Shown here piece after piece: positions 44,007-52,471 of a DNA stretch of 64,000 nucleotides; the stretch's first letter is position 1; each line of letters begins with the position of its first letter. The position numbers and the translations under genes were made by a program. The notes beneath the pieces were generated by a model. It ran no database searches, was not told the DNA's origin, and saw nothing but the letters and a program-made list of their open reading frames with translations. The DNA comes from an uncultured Sphingomonas sp. (GTDB lineage Bacteria > Pseudomonadota > Alphaproteobacteria > Sphingomonadales > Sphingomonadaceae): the NCBI RefSeq assembly GCF_913774285.1, contig NZ_CAJYHX010000025.1:62001-126000 (forward strand), in the 5' to 3' direction.

Positions 44007-44588
44007 TCAGCGCCAGGCCGCCAAGGCTTCGCGAAGCGCCGCGGTGGTCTGGGCTGCGGCGCCGTTGCGGATGTCGAAGGTCCACGCCATCGGAACGGCC
44101 TGCGCGTCGTGCGTATCGATTGCCGACAATGCCCCGCGCATCATTGCCACCGCACTCGGCGCGACCAGCGTCTCGGGCAGATCCAGTTCCGACCAGCCGA
44201 GCAGGCACCCGACGGAGCCGGCGCCAATCCGCAGCGCCGCGCGCATCGCCAGCGCGGTTAAGGTGCCCACGGTCTCCGGATCGGCGCTCAGCGCAGTGCC
44301 CATGCCGATCAGCATCAGCGTCGCCGCGCGAATGGGTGCGGCCGGGCGGGTCAGCATCAGCGTCTCGCCGAAGCCGCCGGTGAAGATCCCGCCCTCCCGC
44401 AGTTTGGAAAGAGTGCCGTGCAGCGCATGGTCGACCGCGTCGGCGCCACCGCGATGCACCCCGACGACATCCTTTTCGAGCATCCCCACGACGAGCAGAT
44501 CGTCTTCGGCTGCGACGACGTCGATCTGCGCTACCGCGAACGCAACGCCCCGCCAGGCACCGATCGCCAGCGATTGCCTGTTCTCCAT
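44007..44588 (-). CDS. Stand-alone leucyl-aminopeptidase N-terminal (M17-N) domain protein
   Basis: A 193-residue protein resembling only the N-terminal macro-like domain of M17 aminopeptidases: DDLLVVGMLEKDVVGV, ADAVDHALHGTLSKL, GGIFTGGFGETLMLTR, ATLMLIGMGTALSADPETV. The catalytic C-terminal domain with its zinc ligands and NTDAEGR motif is absent, and the downstream sequence is another gene, so this is a short protein and not a fusion partner. In related proteins the N-domain binds DNA or nucleotides; a regulatory role next to the response regulator is possible but inferred. The start at 44588 is preferred; a longer frame to 44681 is open. Confidence 0.65.
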   Translation of the reverse strand: MENRQSLAIGAWRGVAFAVAQIDVVAAEDDLLVVGMLEKDVVGVHRGGADAVDHALHGTLSKLREGGIFTGGFGETLMLTRPAAPIRAATLMLIGMGTALSADPETVGTLTALAMRAALRIGAGSVGCLLGWSELDLPETLVAPSAVAMMRGALSAIDTHDAQAVPMAWTFDIRNGAAAQTTAALREALAAWR

Positions 44589-44703
44589 TCCGCCGCTGCG
44601 CTCCCTGCCCCCGCCGGCCCGCCCCGAAATCGCGGGACATCCTGCCCCCGCAACCCCGGCTGCCCTGCTCGGGTCGCCCATGTCTTGAAGAAACCTGCTG
44701 CGA

Positions 44704-45264
44704 TCAGCCGCGCTGCTGCCACGCGCGCCGCCAGACGAGCGGGGTGGTCCCGACCAGGCGACGGAACAGCCGGGTAAGGTGCGCCTGGTCGCTGAGCCCG
44801 CAGGAACAGGCGATCTGGGACAGCGTGTCGCGGGTGTCGCGCATCAGCAGCTGGGCGCGGCGGATGCGTTGGCGAACGATGTAGGCGTGCGGCGTCTCGC
44901 CGGTACTGATCTTGAAGGCGCGGCAGAAATGCCCGGTGCTCAGCTGCGCCACCTCCGCCAGCGTGGAGGTGAGGATGGGGCCTTGGAGACAGCTGTCGAC
45001 ATGCGCAGCGACACGGCGAAGCTGCCAGCCGGCCAGGCCGCCTTTCGCCGCGCCGCCGACGTGCACCAGCCCTTCCGGCAACAGGTCCTCGGGTCCATCC
45101 GCACCGTGCGTTACGCCCAGGCTGGACAGGCGCTCGAGACGGTGCCCGGCAAGCGGCGGATCCTCGTCGTGCGACCGAATGGCGCGCGCCAGCAGGGCGG
45201 TCAGTTCGGGGGGGCCGCCCGTCTGGGCCGGAGCAGCAACATCGATCAACGCCTGGTGGTACAT
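44704..45264 (-). CDS. AraC family transcriptional regulator
   Basis: A 186-residue regulator with a C-terminal AraC/XylS DNA-binding domain from about residue 95: first HTH LAEVAQLSTGHFCRAFKIST, second DTLSQIACSCGLSDQAHLTR, then LFRRLVGTTPLVWRR. The N-terminal half is short and has no recognised sensor. The ATG at 45264 opens MYHQALIDVA; the frame is open further upstream with no similarity. It is divergent from the FecCD permease gene. Confidence 0.88.
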   Translation of the reverse strand: MYHQALIDVAAPAQTGGPPELTALLARAIRSHDEDPPLAGHRLERLSSLGVTHGADGPEDLLPEGLVHVGGAAKGGLAGWQLRRVAAHVDSCLQGPILTSTLAEVAQLSTGHFCRAFKISTGETPHAYIVRQRIRRAQLLMRDTRDTLSQIACSCGLSDQAHLTRLFRRLVGTTPLVWRRAWQQRG

Positions 45265-45350
45265 GGTTCCATCCCGTCTTGCCGGGAGGACTGTCGCGCA
45301 GCCCGCAGCGCGGCGGAATCGAACCTCCGCAGAACAGGACATCGCTTTGA

Positions 45351-45382
45351 TTTGGGGTAACCATACCAAGGTTTGGGGTGAC
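45351..45382. promoter_or_regulatory. Two direct repeats TTTGGGGTnAC, possible AraC-type operator
   Basis: TTTGGGGTAAC at 45351-45361 and TTTGGGGTGAC at 45372-45382 are 21 bp apart, two helical turns, in the same orientation. AraC-family proteins commonly bind such direct half-sites. They lie about 90 bp upstream of the araC-type gene and about 140 bp upstream of the permease gene. Confidence 0.45.
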
Positions 45383-45519
45383 GCCGCCCCGCGCCAGTCG
45401 CGCGGGAGCAGCAAGGTTTCGGTAGGCGCGCCCAACCGAAATGCTATGGGCGCATCCATGTCGACCGTCCTCGCCCATCCTGCCGCACTTCGGCCGCGTC
45501 TCCCGGTCGCGACTGCCGC

Positions 45520-46491
45520 ATGAACCGGATCGCGCTCAATGCCGGCCTGGCGCTGCTCGTCGCGCTGCTGTTCGCCGGCTCGTTGATGGCAGGCAAGTTC
45601 TGGGTGCCGGTCGACGCCTGGTTCAGCCACGATCCGCGCTGGTGGATCATCGCCGAGCTGCGCCTGCCCCGCGCGATCCTAGGCCTCGCCATCGGCGCGG
45701 CGCTGGGGCTGTCCGGCGCGGTGCTTCAGGGCTTCCTGCGCAACCCGCTCGCCGATCCTGCGGTGGTCGGCGTCTCCTCCAGCGCGGCACTGGGCGCGGT
45801 CGGCGCGATCGTGCTACTGGGGAGCAGTGCACCGCTGGTGTTGTTCGGCTGCGCGATGGCGGCGGCGTGCGGATCGATGCTGCTGCTCGCGGGGCTGGCC
45901 TGGCGGGCGGAGAGCGCGGTCGCTTTCATCCTCGCCGGCACGGTGCTCGCCAGTCTGGGCGCGGCGCTCACCAGCTTCCTGATCTCGATCGCGCCCAACC
46001 CCTATGCCACCGCCGAGATCCTCGACTGGATCATGGGCGCGCTGACCGATCGCAGCTATGCCGAAGTGCAACTGGCCTTACCGTTCATCGCGATCGGCTG
46101 TGGCCTGCTGCTGTTCACCGGTCGTGCGCTCGATGCACTGACGCTGGGCGAAGCCGCGGCGCGCTCGATGGGGCTGCGGCTGGAGCGGACCCAGTTGCTC
46201 GTCGTGCTCGGCACCGGGCTGGCGGTGGGCGCGAGCGTGGCGGTGACGGGGATCGTCGGCTTTGTCGGGCTGATCGTGCCGCATCTGCTCCGCCCGCTCA
46301 CCGGCGCGCGCCCCTCGGCGTTGCTGCTGCCCAGCGCGCTCGGCGGCGCGGCGCTGCTGCTGGCGGCGGACAGCCTGGTGCGGCTGTCGCCCGGCCCCAG
46401 CGAAGTCCGCCTCGGTGTGGCGATGGCGCTGCTCGGCACCCCCTTCTTCTTCGTGCTGCTCCTCAAGCTCCGGCGGTCGACATGGAACTGA
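45520..46491 (+). CDS. FecCD/BtuC-family ABC permease
   Basis: A 323-residue permease with about nine to ten membrane segments and FecCD motifs: RLPRAILGLAIGAALGLSGA, LQGFLRNPLADPAVVGVSSS and GIVGFVGLIVPHLLRPLTG. The family moves iron-siderophore, haem or cobalamin across the inner membrane. The gene overlaps the ATPase by 10 bp. A periplasmic binding protein and an outer-membrane receptor, usually alongside, are not here, so the substrate cannot be read from context. Confidence 0.93.
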   Translation: MNRIALNAGLALLVALLFAGSLMAGKFWVPVDAWFSHDPRWWIIAELRLPRAILGLAIGAALGLSGAVLQGFLRNPLADPAVVGVSSSAALGAVGAIVLLGSSAPLVLFGCAMAAACGSMLLLAGLAWRAESAVAFILAGTVLASLGAALTSFLISIAPNPYATAEILDWIMGALTDRSYAEVQLALPFIAIGCGLLLFTGRALDALTLGEAAARSMGLRLERTQLLVVLGTGLAVGASVAVTGIVGFVGLIVPHLLRPLTGARPSALLLPSALGGAALLLAADSLVRLSPGPSEVRLGVAMALLGTPFFFVLLLKLRRSTWN

Positions 46492-47264
46492 GCGTCACCG
46501 ATCTCGCGGTCAGCCTCGGCAAGCGGCGCGTGCTGCACGGGATCGACGCGGTGCTGCGGCCCGGCAAGGTCACAGCGATCCTCGGCCCCAACGGCTCCGG
46601 CAAGTCGACGCTGGTGCGAACCCTGGCCGGGCTGCTCGATCCCGATGCCGGACAGGTGAAGCTGGACGGCAAGCTGCTTGCCCGGCTGGCGCCGCGCGAG
46701 CGCGCCCGGCGGGTCGGCTATCTGCCCCAGGAAGCGACGGTACACTGGGACCTGCGCGTCGCCGACCTCGTTGCGCTCGGCCGGATGCCGCATCGCGCGC
46801 CGTTCGCCGGCCTGTCCGCCGAGGATCATGCGGCGATCAACGCGGCGATCGAAACCACGGCCATCCGCCCGCTTGCCGATCGGCTGGTCACCCAGCTCTC
46901 CGGCGGCGAACGCGCGCGCGTGCTGCTCGCGCGCGTGCTGGCCGGGCAACCGCAATGGCTGCTCGCCGACGAGCCGTTGGCCAGCCTCGACCCCGTCCAC
47001 CAGCTCGACCTTCTCGATCGCCTCCGGACACTGGCGGCGGGCGGCATGGGCGTGGTGATCGTGCTCCACGATCTCGTCCAGGCAGCCCGGGCGGCCGACG
47101 ACGTGCTGCTGCTCCGCGACGGCCGCACCGTGGCCTTCGGGCCGGCCGAGGCGGCGCTCGCCCACCAGCCGCTGCGCGATGCGTTCGGGGTGGAAGTGAT
47201 GGTAATAGGCGACGAACAGGGCCGGCTGCTTCCGGTCCCGGTCGGGCGGACGAAACTCGCCTAG
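46482..47264 (+). CDS. FepC/BtuD/HmuV-type ABC ATPase
   Basis: A 260-residue ATPase with Walker A GPNGSGKSTLVR near residues 35-46, Q-loop YLPQEATVHWDLRV, signature LSGGERARVLLARVLA, Walker B WLLADEPLASLDP and switch His in VIVLHDL. It pairs with the FecCD permease it overlaps. Typical of iron/haem/cobalamin importers. It converges on the LysR gene and overlaps it by 4 bp. Confidence 0.94.
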   Translation: MELSVTDLAVSLGKRRVLHGIDAVLRPGKVTAILGPNGSGKSTLVRTLAGLLDPDAGQVKLDGKLLARLAPRERARRVGYLPQEATVHWDLRVADLVALGRMPHRAPFAGLSAEDHAAINAAIETTAIRPLADRLVTQLSGGERARVLLARVLAGQPQWLLADEPLASLDPVHQLDLLDRLRTLAAGGMGVVIVLHDLVQAARAADDVLLLRDGRTVAFGPAEAALAHQPLRDAFGVEVMVIGDEQGRLLPVPVGRTKLA

Positions 47265-48055
47265 CCGCCGAGCACCTCGACCAGCGTCTGCACCTTCTTC
47301 TGCCGCCATTGCGGCAGCGGCGCGACCAGCCAGTAGCCGAGTCGCGAGGCCTTGGGCTCGCCCACGACGGAGACACGGCCCGCCTCGATATCGGCGCGCG
47401 CGAGCAGCTCGGGCACGGTCGCCCGGCCCAGCCCCTGCGCGGCAGCGTCGATCGCCAGGCCCGCGTCGGCGACCCGGACCAGCGATCCGGCATCCTCGGC
47501 CATGCAGCCGGGCCAGGAAATCCGCACGTCGATGCTGCCGCCGCCGGGCCGTTCGACGGTGATCATGCCGTCGCTTTCCAGCGCCTCGCCCTCATGCTCG
47601 CCGGGACCTTCGCCCCAGCGGATTGCCAGGTCGAGATTGGCCTCGGTAAAGTCGAGCGCGTCGTCGGCCGGTACCAGCACGAAGCGCAGGTCAGGATCGG
47701 CCCGCGCGATATCGGAGAGGCGCGGCATCAGCCATTTGGCGGTGAGGTCGCGCGGTGCTGCAATGGTCAGCGATTTGGAGGATTGCCCCGCCTGCATCGC
47801 CCGCACCGCTTCCTCGAACTGGAGGAAGCCGTTGCGCAGCGCGGTGAGCCCGCTTTCCGCCTCGGGAGTGAGCTCCAGGCCCTTGGTGGTTCGGCGAAAC
47901 AGCACGACGCCCAGCGTATCCTCCAGCGCACGGATCTGCTGGCCGACGGCGGCGGGCGTCACCGCCAGTTCGTCCGCTGCGCGGGTAAAGGACAGATGGC
48001 GCGCGGCGGCATCGAGCACGCGCATGCCGTTCAGGGGAAGGTGGGTGCGCTTCAT
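47261..48055 (-). CDS. LysR family regulator (GcvA-like)
   Basis: A 264-residue regulator. N-terminal winged HTH: LPLNGMRVLDAAARHLSFTR, AADELAVTPAAVGQQIRALE. The effector domain matches the GcvA subgroup (LTIAAPRDLTAKWLMPRLSD, ANLDLAIRWGEG). It is coupled to apaG by a 4-bp ATGA overlap and belongs to the metZ-apaG transcript; what it regulates is not evident. Confidence 0.9.
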   Translation of the reverse strand: MKRTHLPLNGMRVLDAAARHLSFTRAADELAVTPAAVGQQIRALEDTLGVVLFRRTTKGLELTPEAESGLTALRNGFLQFEEAVRAMQAGQSSKSLTIAAPRDLTAKWLMPRLSDIARADPDLRFVLVPADDALDFTEANLDLAIRWGEGPGEHEGEALESDGMITVERPGGGSIDVRISWPGCMAEDAGSLVRVADAGLAIDAAAQGLGRATVPELLARADIEAGRVSVVGEPKASRLGYWLVAPLPQWRQKKVQTLVEVLGG

Positions 48056-48456
48056 TGTTCGCCCGCCACGGCCGGCGCGATGAGCGCGAATCTCGGAATG
48101 GTCACGTCGAACGCGTCGCCGTCCTCGTCGATCATGTGATAGCTGCCCTGCATCGAGCCGGTCGGGGTCGAAAGCGGGCAGCCCGAGACATAGTCGAAGC
48201 TCGCACCCGGCGCGATCATCGGCTGTTCGCCGACGACGCCTTCACCCTCTACCGTGTGGCGCAGGCCCCGGCCGTCGGTGATGATCCAGTGACGGGTGAG
48301 CAGCTGGACTGCCACCGGGCCCTCGTTCTCGATGCGGATATGGTATGCCCAGAACCAGCGGCCGCGGTGCGGCTCGGACTGTTCGGGCAGGTACGACACC
48401 GACACGCGAACGACCACGCCGCGCGTCGTCGCCTCGTCGGTGAAGAGCGCCTTCAC
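48052..48456 (-). CDS. apaG: ApaG domain protein
   Basis: A 134-residue ApaG protein, a fibronectin-III-like fold of uncertain role often named for divalent cation tolerance. Conserved parts are VRVSVSYLPEQSEPHRGRWF, WAYHIRIENEGPVAVQLLTR, HWIITDGRGLRHTVEGEGVV and GSMQGSYHMIDEDG. The start is GTG at 48456, overlapping the metZ stop by 4 bp (GTGA), and the stop overlaps the LysR start by 4 bp. Confidence 0.95.
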   Translation of the reverse strand: MKALFTDEATTRGVVVRVSVSYLPEQSEPHRGRWFWAYHIRIENEGPVAVQLLTRHWIITDGRGLRHTVEGEGVVGEQPMIAPGASFDYVSGCPLSTPTGSMQGSYHMIDEDGDAFDVTIPRFALIAPAVAGEQ

Positions 48457-49661
48457 AGCCCGGCGCCTCGCAGCGCCTGGTCGAGATCGGCAATCAGGTC
48501 GTCGGCGTCCTCGAGCCCGACATTGATGCGGATCATGCCTTCGGTGATGCCCATCTCCAGCCGCTTTTCCTCGGCGAGACCCGAATGGGTCGTGGACGAC
48601 GGATGCGTCATCAGCGAGCGCGAATCGCCGATATTGTTGGAGATGTCGATCAGTTCCAGCCCGTCGAGCAGCGCGTGCGCCTGCTTGCGGCCGCCATCGA
48701 CCTCGAAGCTGAAGATCGGGCCACCGGCCGCCATCTGGCGCATGAACAGTGCATGCTGCGGATGGCTGGGCAGCGCGGGGAAGTTTACCCGCGGCACGCG
48801 CGTTTCCAGGAAGCTGCCGACCTTGAGCGCATTCTCGCTCTGGCGACGGATGCGCAGGTCGAGCGTCTCGATCCCCTTCAGCACCACCCAGGCGTTGAAC
48901 GCGCTGAGCGTCGGGCCTGTGTTGCGGGTGAAGGGCAGCAGCGTATTGGTGATGAAGTCCTCGGAGCCGCAGACCGCGCCGGCGAGCACCCGGCCCTGCC
49001 CGTCCATCATCTTGGTGGCGGAATAGGCGACCACGTCGGCGCCGAAGTCCATCGGGCGCTGGAGCGCGGGCGTCGCGAAGGCATTGTCGACCACGGTGAC
49101 GATGCCGTGCCGCTTGGCGATCGCGCAGACGGCTTCCAGATCGACCACATCCATCGTCGGGTTGGCCGGCGTCTCGAAGAAGAAGAGCTTGGTGTTCGGG
49201 CGGATCGCGTCCTCGAACTGCTGCGGATCGCGCGCATCGATCGTCGTGGTGGTGACGCCGAAGCGCGGCAGCAGGCTGTCGGTCAGCCAGCGGCACGAGC
49301 CGAAGGCGGCGCGGCCCTGGACGATATGGTCGCCCTGACTCACCTGGCAGAGCAATGCTGCGGTCATCGCCGCCATGCCCGTCGCCATGGTGCGGCACGC
49401 CTCGGCGCCTTCGAGCAGGGCGATGCGCTGCTCCAGCATCTCCACCGTCGGGTTCTGGAGCCGCGAATAGGTCATGCCCGCCTGTTCGCCGGCGAAGCGC
49501 GCGGCGGCATCGCCCGCGCAGTCATAGGCATAGCCCGAGGTGAGGAACAGCGCCTCGCTGGTCTCGCCGAACTCCGAGCGCGCGGTGCCGCCGCGCACCG
49601 CCTGAGTCGCGGGCTTCCAGTTACGGGTGACGCTGGGATCCTGTCCGGTACGACGCTTCAT
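48453..49661 (-). CDS. metZ: O-succinylhomoserine sulfhydrylase
   Basis: A 402-residue PLP enzyme of the Cys/Met metabolism family. The PLP lysine is Lys217 in AYSATKMMDGQGR; YSRLQNPT, FFETPANPTMD and DNAFATPALQRP are typical of MetZ-type O-succinylhomoserine sulfhydrylases, which make homocysteine from O-succinylhomoserine and sulfide. Cystathionine gamma-synthase is the close alternative. First gene of the metZ-apaG-lysR run. Confidence 0.94.
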   Translation of the reverse strand: MKRRTGQDPSVTRNWKPATQAVRGGTARSEFGETSEALFLTSGYAYDCAGDAAARFAGEQAGMTYSRLQNPTVEMLEQRIALLEGAEACRTMATGMAAMTAALLCQVSQGDHIVQGRAAFGSCRWLTDSLLPRFGVTTTTIDARDPQQFEDAIRPNTKLFFFETPANPTMDVVDLEAVCAIAKRHGIVTVVDNAFATPALQRPMDFGADVVAYSATKMMDGQGRVLAGAVCGSEDFITNTLLPFTRNTGPTLSAFNAWVVLKGIETLDLRIRRQSENALKVGSFLETRVPRVNFPALPSHPQHALFMRQMAAGGPIFSFEVDGGRKQAHALLDGLELIDISNNIGDSRSLMTHPSSTTHSGLAEEKRLEMGITEGMIRINVGLEDADDLIADLDQALRGAGL

Positions 49662-49786
49662 GGGCGCTGCTTTGCGGCGCTTGGGGCCGCTGCGTCAACC
49701 TTTGCCTTGTACCAGGAGCCCGGGCCGCGCTTCGTTCCGGGGAGGATTTTGTTGGACGCGGCCCGGACCTTCGCTACCGTTTCGCA

Positions 49787-51091
49787 ATGCGTCTCCGCCT
49801 TTCGGCCCTCGCCACCCGCCCCTGGCTCGTCGCCCTCCTCCTTGGTCTCGCTGCGCAGCTGCTGTTCACGCTGCACCTCGACCAGCCGGGGGGCATCATG
49901 TTCGACGAGGTCCATTATGTCCCCGCCGCCAAGACGCTGATCGAGCTCAGCGGGCCGCGCAACACCGAGCATCCGCTGCTCGGCAAGGAGCTGATCGGCG
50001 CAGGGATGGACCTGCTGGGCGACAACCCCTTCGGCTGGCGGCTGATGCCGACGATCGCCGGCACCGCGACGGTGCTCGGCGTCTTCGCCTTCCTCTGGAT
50101 CCTGATGCGCGGCCGGATGCGCGTGGCGGTGACCGGCGCGGTGCTGGCGATGCTCAATCAGAGCCTGTTCGTCCAGGCGCGCACGGCGATGCTCGACGTG
50201 TTCCTCGGCGCCTTCCTGCTCTGGGGCATGATCTTCCTGCTCTGGGCGATGCACGGCACGCGCCGACAAGTGCGGTGGCGCTGGTGCGTCGGCGCAGCGC
50301 TGCTCGGGCTCGCCACGGCGGTCAAATGGGCGGCGGCGCCGTACATCGCCGCTCTCGGGCTCGCGCTGGTCGCGGTGCGGCTGCGTGACGCCCGCCGCGC
50401 CCGGCGGCCGATCGCGACCGCGCTGTTCTCCGGCGATCAGCCGCACTGGCCCGGCCTCTCCACGCTGGCCGGCCTGGCACTGCTCGGCGCGATCAGCATC
50501 CCGGTCTATTTCGCGACCTTCGCGCCCACCTTCTTCTACCTGACCGGTGCGACCGACGGACTGCGCGGGCTGCTCCACCTCCAGCGCGAGATGTACGAGG
50601 CACAAACCCAGGTGCTGCCGCATCACACCTACCAGTCCGAATGGTGGAGCTGGCCGCTGATGTTGCGGCCGATCTGGTTCTTCTACGAATGGGATCACGG
50701 TGCCCAGCGCGGCGTGCTGCTGATCGGCAACCCGGTGGTCATGTGGGGCGGGCTGGTCGCAGTGCTCGCCAGCTACGTGCTGTGGTTCCGCACCAAGGCC
50801 TGGCGCCCGCTGCTGCTGGCGCTACTCTGGACCTTCTCGGTGGCGATCTATGCGATCATCCCCAAGTCGCTAGGCTTTTATTATTACTACCACCTGTCGG
50901 CGATCTTCCTGTGCCTGGTGCTGCCGGTGACCTTCCACCAGTTCGACCGGCTGCGCGCCAAGGGCTGGGAGGAATGGTATCTCGCGCTGGCGCTGGTGTC
51001 CTTCGGCTATTTCTACCCGATCCTCTCCGCTGCGCCGCTCAATGACGCACAAAGCTATACCCACTGGATGTGGCTGCCGAGCTGGCGGTAA
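49787..51091 (+). CDS. Phospholipid carrier-dependent glycosyltransferase (PMT/GT39 family)
   Basis: A 434-residue membrane enzyme with about ten hydrophobic segments. The PMT family's acidic loop motif FDEVHY (near residues 41-46) and NTEHPLLGKEL are present, and a C-terminal PMT_4TMC-like region ends MWLPSWR. Enzymes of this type transfer mannose or another sugar from a polyprenyl-phosphate donor to protein or lipid on the periplasmic side. A DPM1-like donor synthase gene lies 1.4 kb downstream on the other strand and may supply the donor. Confidence 0.9.
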   Translation: MRLRLSALATRPWLVALLLGLAAQLLFTLHLDQPGGIMFDEVHYVPAAKTLIELSGPRNTEHPLLGKELIGAGMDLLGDNPFGWRLMPTIAGTATVLGVFAFLWILMRGRMRVAVTGAVLAMLNQSLFVQARTAMLDVFLGAFLLWGMIFLLWAMHGTRRQVRWRWCVGAALLGLATAVKWAAAPYIAALGLALVAVRLRDARRARRPIATALFSGDQPHWPGLSTLAGLALLGAISIPVYFATFAPTFFYLTGATDGLRGLLHLQREMYEAQTQVLPHHTYQSEWWSWPLMLRPIWFFYEWDHGAQRGVLLIGNPVVMWGGLVAVLASYVLWFRTKAWRPLLLALLWTFSVAIYAIIPKSLGFYYYYHLSAIFLCLVLPVTFHQFDRLRAKGWEEWYLALALVSFGYFYPILSAAPLNDAQSYTHWMWLPSWR

Positions 51092-51176
51092 ATTTCGTTG
51101 CGTCCCCATCCGCCATCTTGAACCGGTCGCCGCACGCGCTAGCTTTCCATCAGTTTCAAACTGCAACGGAGCTACC

Positions 51177-52292
51177 ATGGCCGCGTCGACCGACACCCTC
51201 TTTCGTCCGTTCCGTATCAAGTCGCTCGATCTGCCGAACCGGATCGTCATGGCGCCGATGACCCGGACCTTCGCGCCCGAGGGCATTCCCGGCGCGGTCA
51301 ACGCCGCTTATTATCGCCGCCGCGCCGAGGGCGGCGTGGGCCTGATCCTCTCTGAGGGCACGGTGATCGACCGCCCGGCGTCGCGCAATCACCCCAACAT
51401 CCCGTTCTTCCATGGCGACGCCGCGCTGGCCGGCTGGAAACAGGTGATCGACGAGGTCCATGCCGCCGGCGGCAAGATGGCGCCGCAGATCTGGCACACC
51501 GGCTCGACCAAGGCGCAGACCGACTGGGTGCCCGCCGTGGACGTGGAAAGCCCCTCGGGCGTCGTTGCCCCGGGCAAGCCGCGCGGCGTGGCGATGACCG
51601 AACAGGACATCGAGGCGACGATTGCCGCCTTCGCCAAGGCTGCGGCCGACGCCAAGCGGCTCGGCTTCGACACGGTCGAGATCCACGGCGCCCATGGCTA
51701 TCTGATCGACCAGTTCTTCTGGGCGGGCACCAACACCCGCGAGGACGGCTATGGCGGCGCGACCCTGCCGGAGCGTTCGCGCTTTGCAGTGGAGGTGATG
51801 AAGGCCATACGCGCGGCGGTGGGCCCGGACTTCCCCGTGATCCTGCGCCTCAGCCAGTGGAAGCAGCAGGATTACAGCGCCCGTCTCGCCACCACGCCCG
51901 ACGAGATGGCAGCCTGGCTCCAGCCGCTGGTCGATGCCGGCGCGGACGTGCTGCACTGCTCGCAGCGTCGTTTCTGGGAGCCCGAATTCCCCGAGATCGA
52001 CGGCGAGAACGGCCTCAACTTCGCAGGCTGGGCGAAGAAGCTCACCGGCGCCGCGACGATCAGCGTCGGTTCGGTCGGCCTTTCGGGCGAGTTCATCGCA
52101 GCGTTCGGCGGCGAGACGTCCGAGCACAGCGATCTCGACAAGCTGGTCGAGCGGATGGAGCGTGACGAGTTCGACCTGATCGCGGTCGGCCGCGCACTGA
52201 TCAGCAATCCGGACTGGGCGAAGAAGGTCCAGGCGGGTGCGGGCCAAGAGCTGAAGGGCTTCAGCCCGGCGGCACTGGCCGAGCTGGTGTAA
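51177..52292 (+). CDS. NADH:flavin oxidoreductase, Old Yellow Enzyme family
   Basis: A 371-residue FMN-dependent ene-reductase. It shows LFRPFRIKSLDLPNRIVMAP at the start, APQIWHTG, EIHGAHGYLIDQFFWAGTNT with the catalytic-type His pair region, RSRFAVEVMKAIRAAVG and the FMN-phosphate region SVGSVG with AVGRALISNPDW. AACGGAG precedes the ATG at 51177. These enzymes reduce activated alkenes, nitro or nitrate esters. It converges on the DPM1-GtrA gene with repeat copy D between. Confidence 0.95.
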   Translation: MAASTDTLFRPFRIKSLDLPNRIVMAPMTRTFAPEGIPGAVNAAYYRRRAEGGVGLILSEGTVIDRPASRNHPNIPFFHGDAALAGWKQVIDEVHAAGGKMAPQIWHTGSTKAQTDWVPAVDVESPSGVVAPGKPRGVAMTEQDIEATIAAFAKAAADAKRLGFDTVEIHGAHGYLIDQFFWAGTNTREDGYGGATLPERSRFAVEVMKAIRAAVGPDFPVILRLSQWKQQDYSARLATTPDEMAAWLQPLVDAGADVLHCSQRRFWEPEFPEIDGENGLNFAGWAKKLTGAATISVGSVGLSGEFIAAFGGETSEHSDLDKLVERMERDEFDLIAVGRALISNPDWAKKVQAGAGQELKGFSPAALAELV

Positions 52293-52325
52293 GGATTAAT
52301 CAGCTTCAGCCCCTCCTCTTCTTAC

Positions 52326-52444
52326 CCCCCTCCCGCTTGCGGGAGGGGATGGGGGAGGGTGAGTGAGGGTAGCAGGCGACGCCGGTGCAGAAAGAGCCCC
52401 CACGTCGCACCCTCCCCTATCCCCTCCCGCAGGCGGGAGGGGGA
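52326..52444. repeat. REPIN-like two-hairpin repeat, copy D
   Basis: Palindromes CCCCTCCCGC-TT-GCGGGAGGGG on the left and an AG-centred version on the right flank an 75-bp centre. CCCCCACGTCGCACCCTC on the right is the reverse of the GAGGGnnTGACGTGGA block of copies A-C, so this copy is inverted relative to them. It lies between two convergent genes, where its hairpins could act as a two-way terminator. Confidence 0.88.
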
Positions 52445-52471
52445 ATAAGGAAGAGGGGAGGGGCTGCCCGC

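Noticed and set aside
45265..45519. Cobalamin riboswitch or Fur box ahead of the FecCD permease
   Set aside because: No B12-box-like or Fur-like sequence was recognised; only the TTTGGGGT direct repeats stand out.
45446..45523. 25-codon leader ORF whose stop overlaps the FecCD permease start
   Set aside because: No ribosome site is seen and the sequence has no resemblance to known leaders; chance overlap cannot be excluded.
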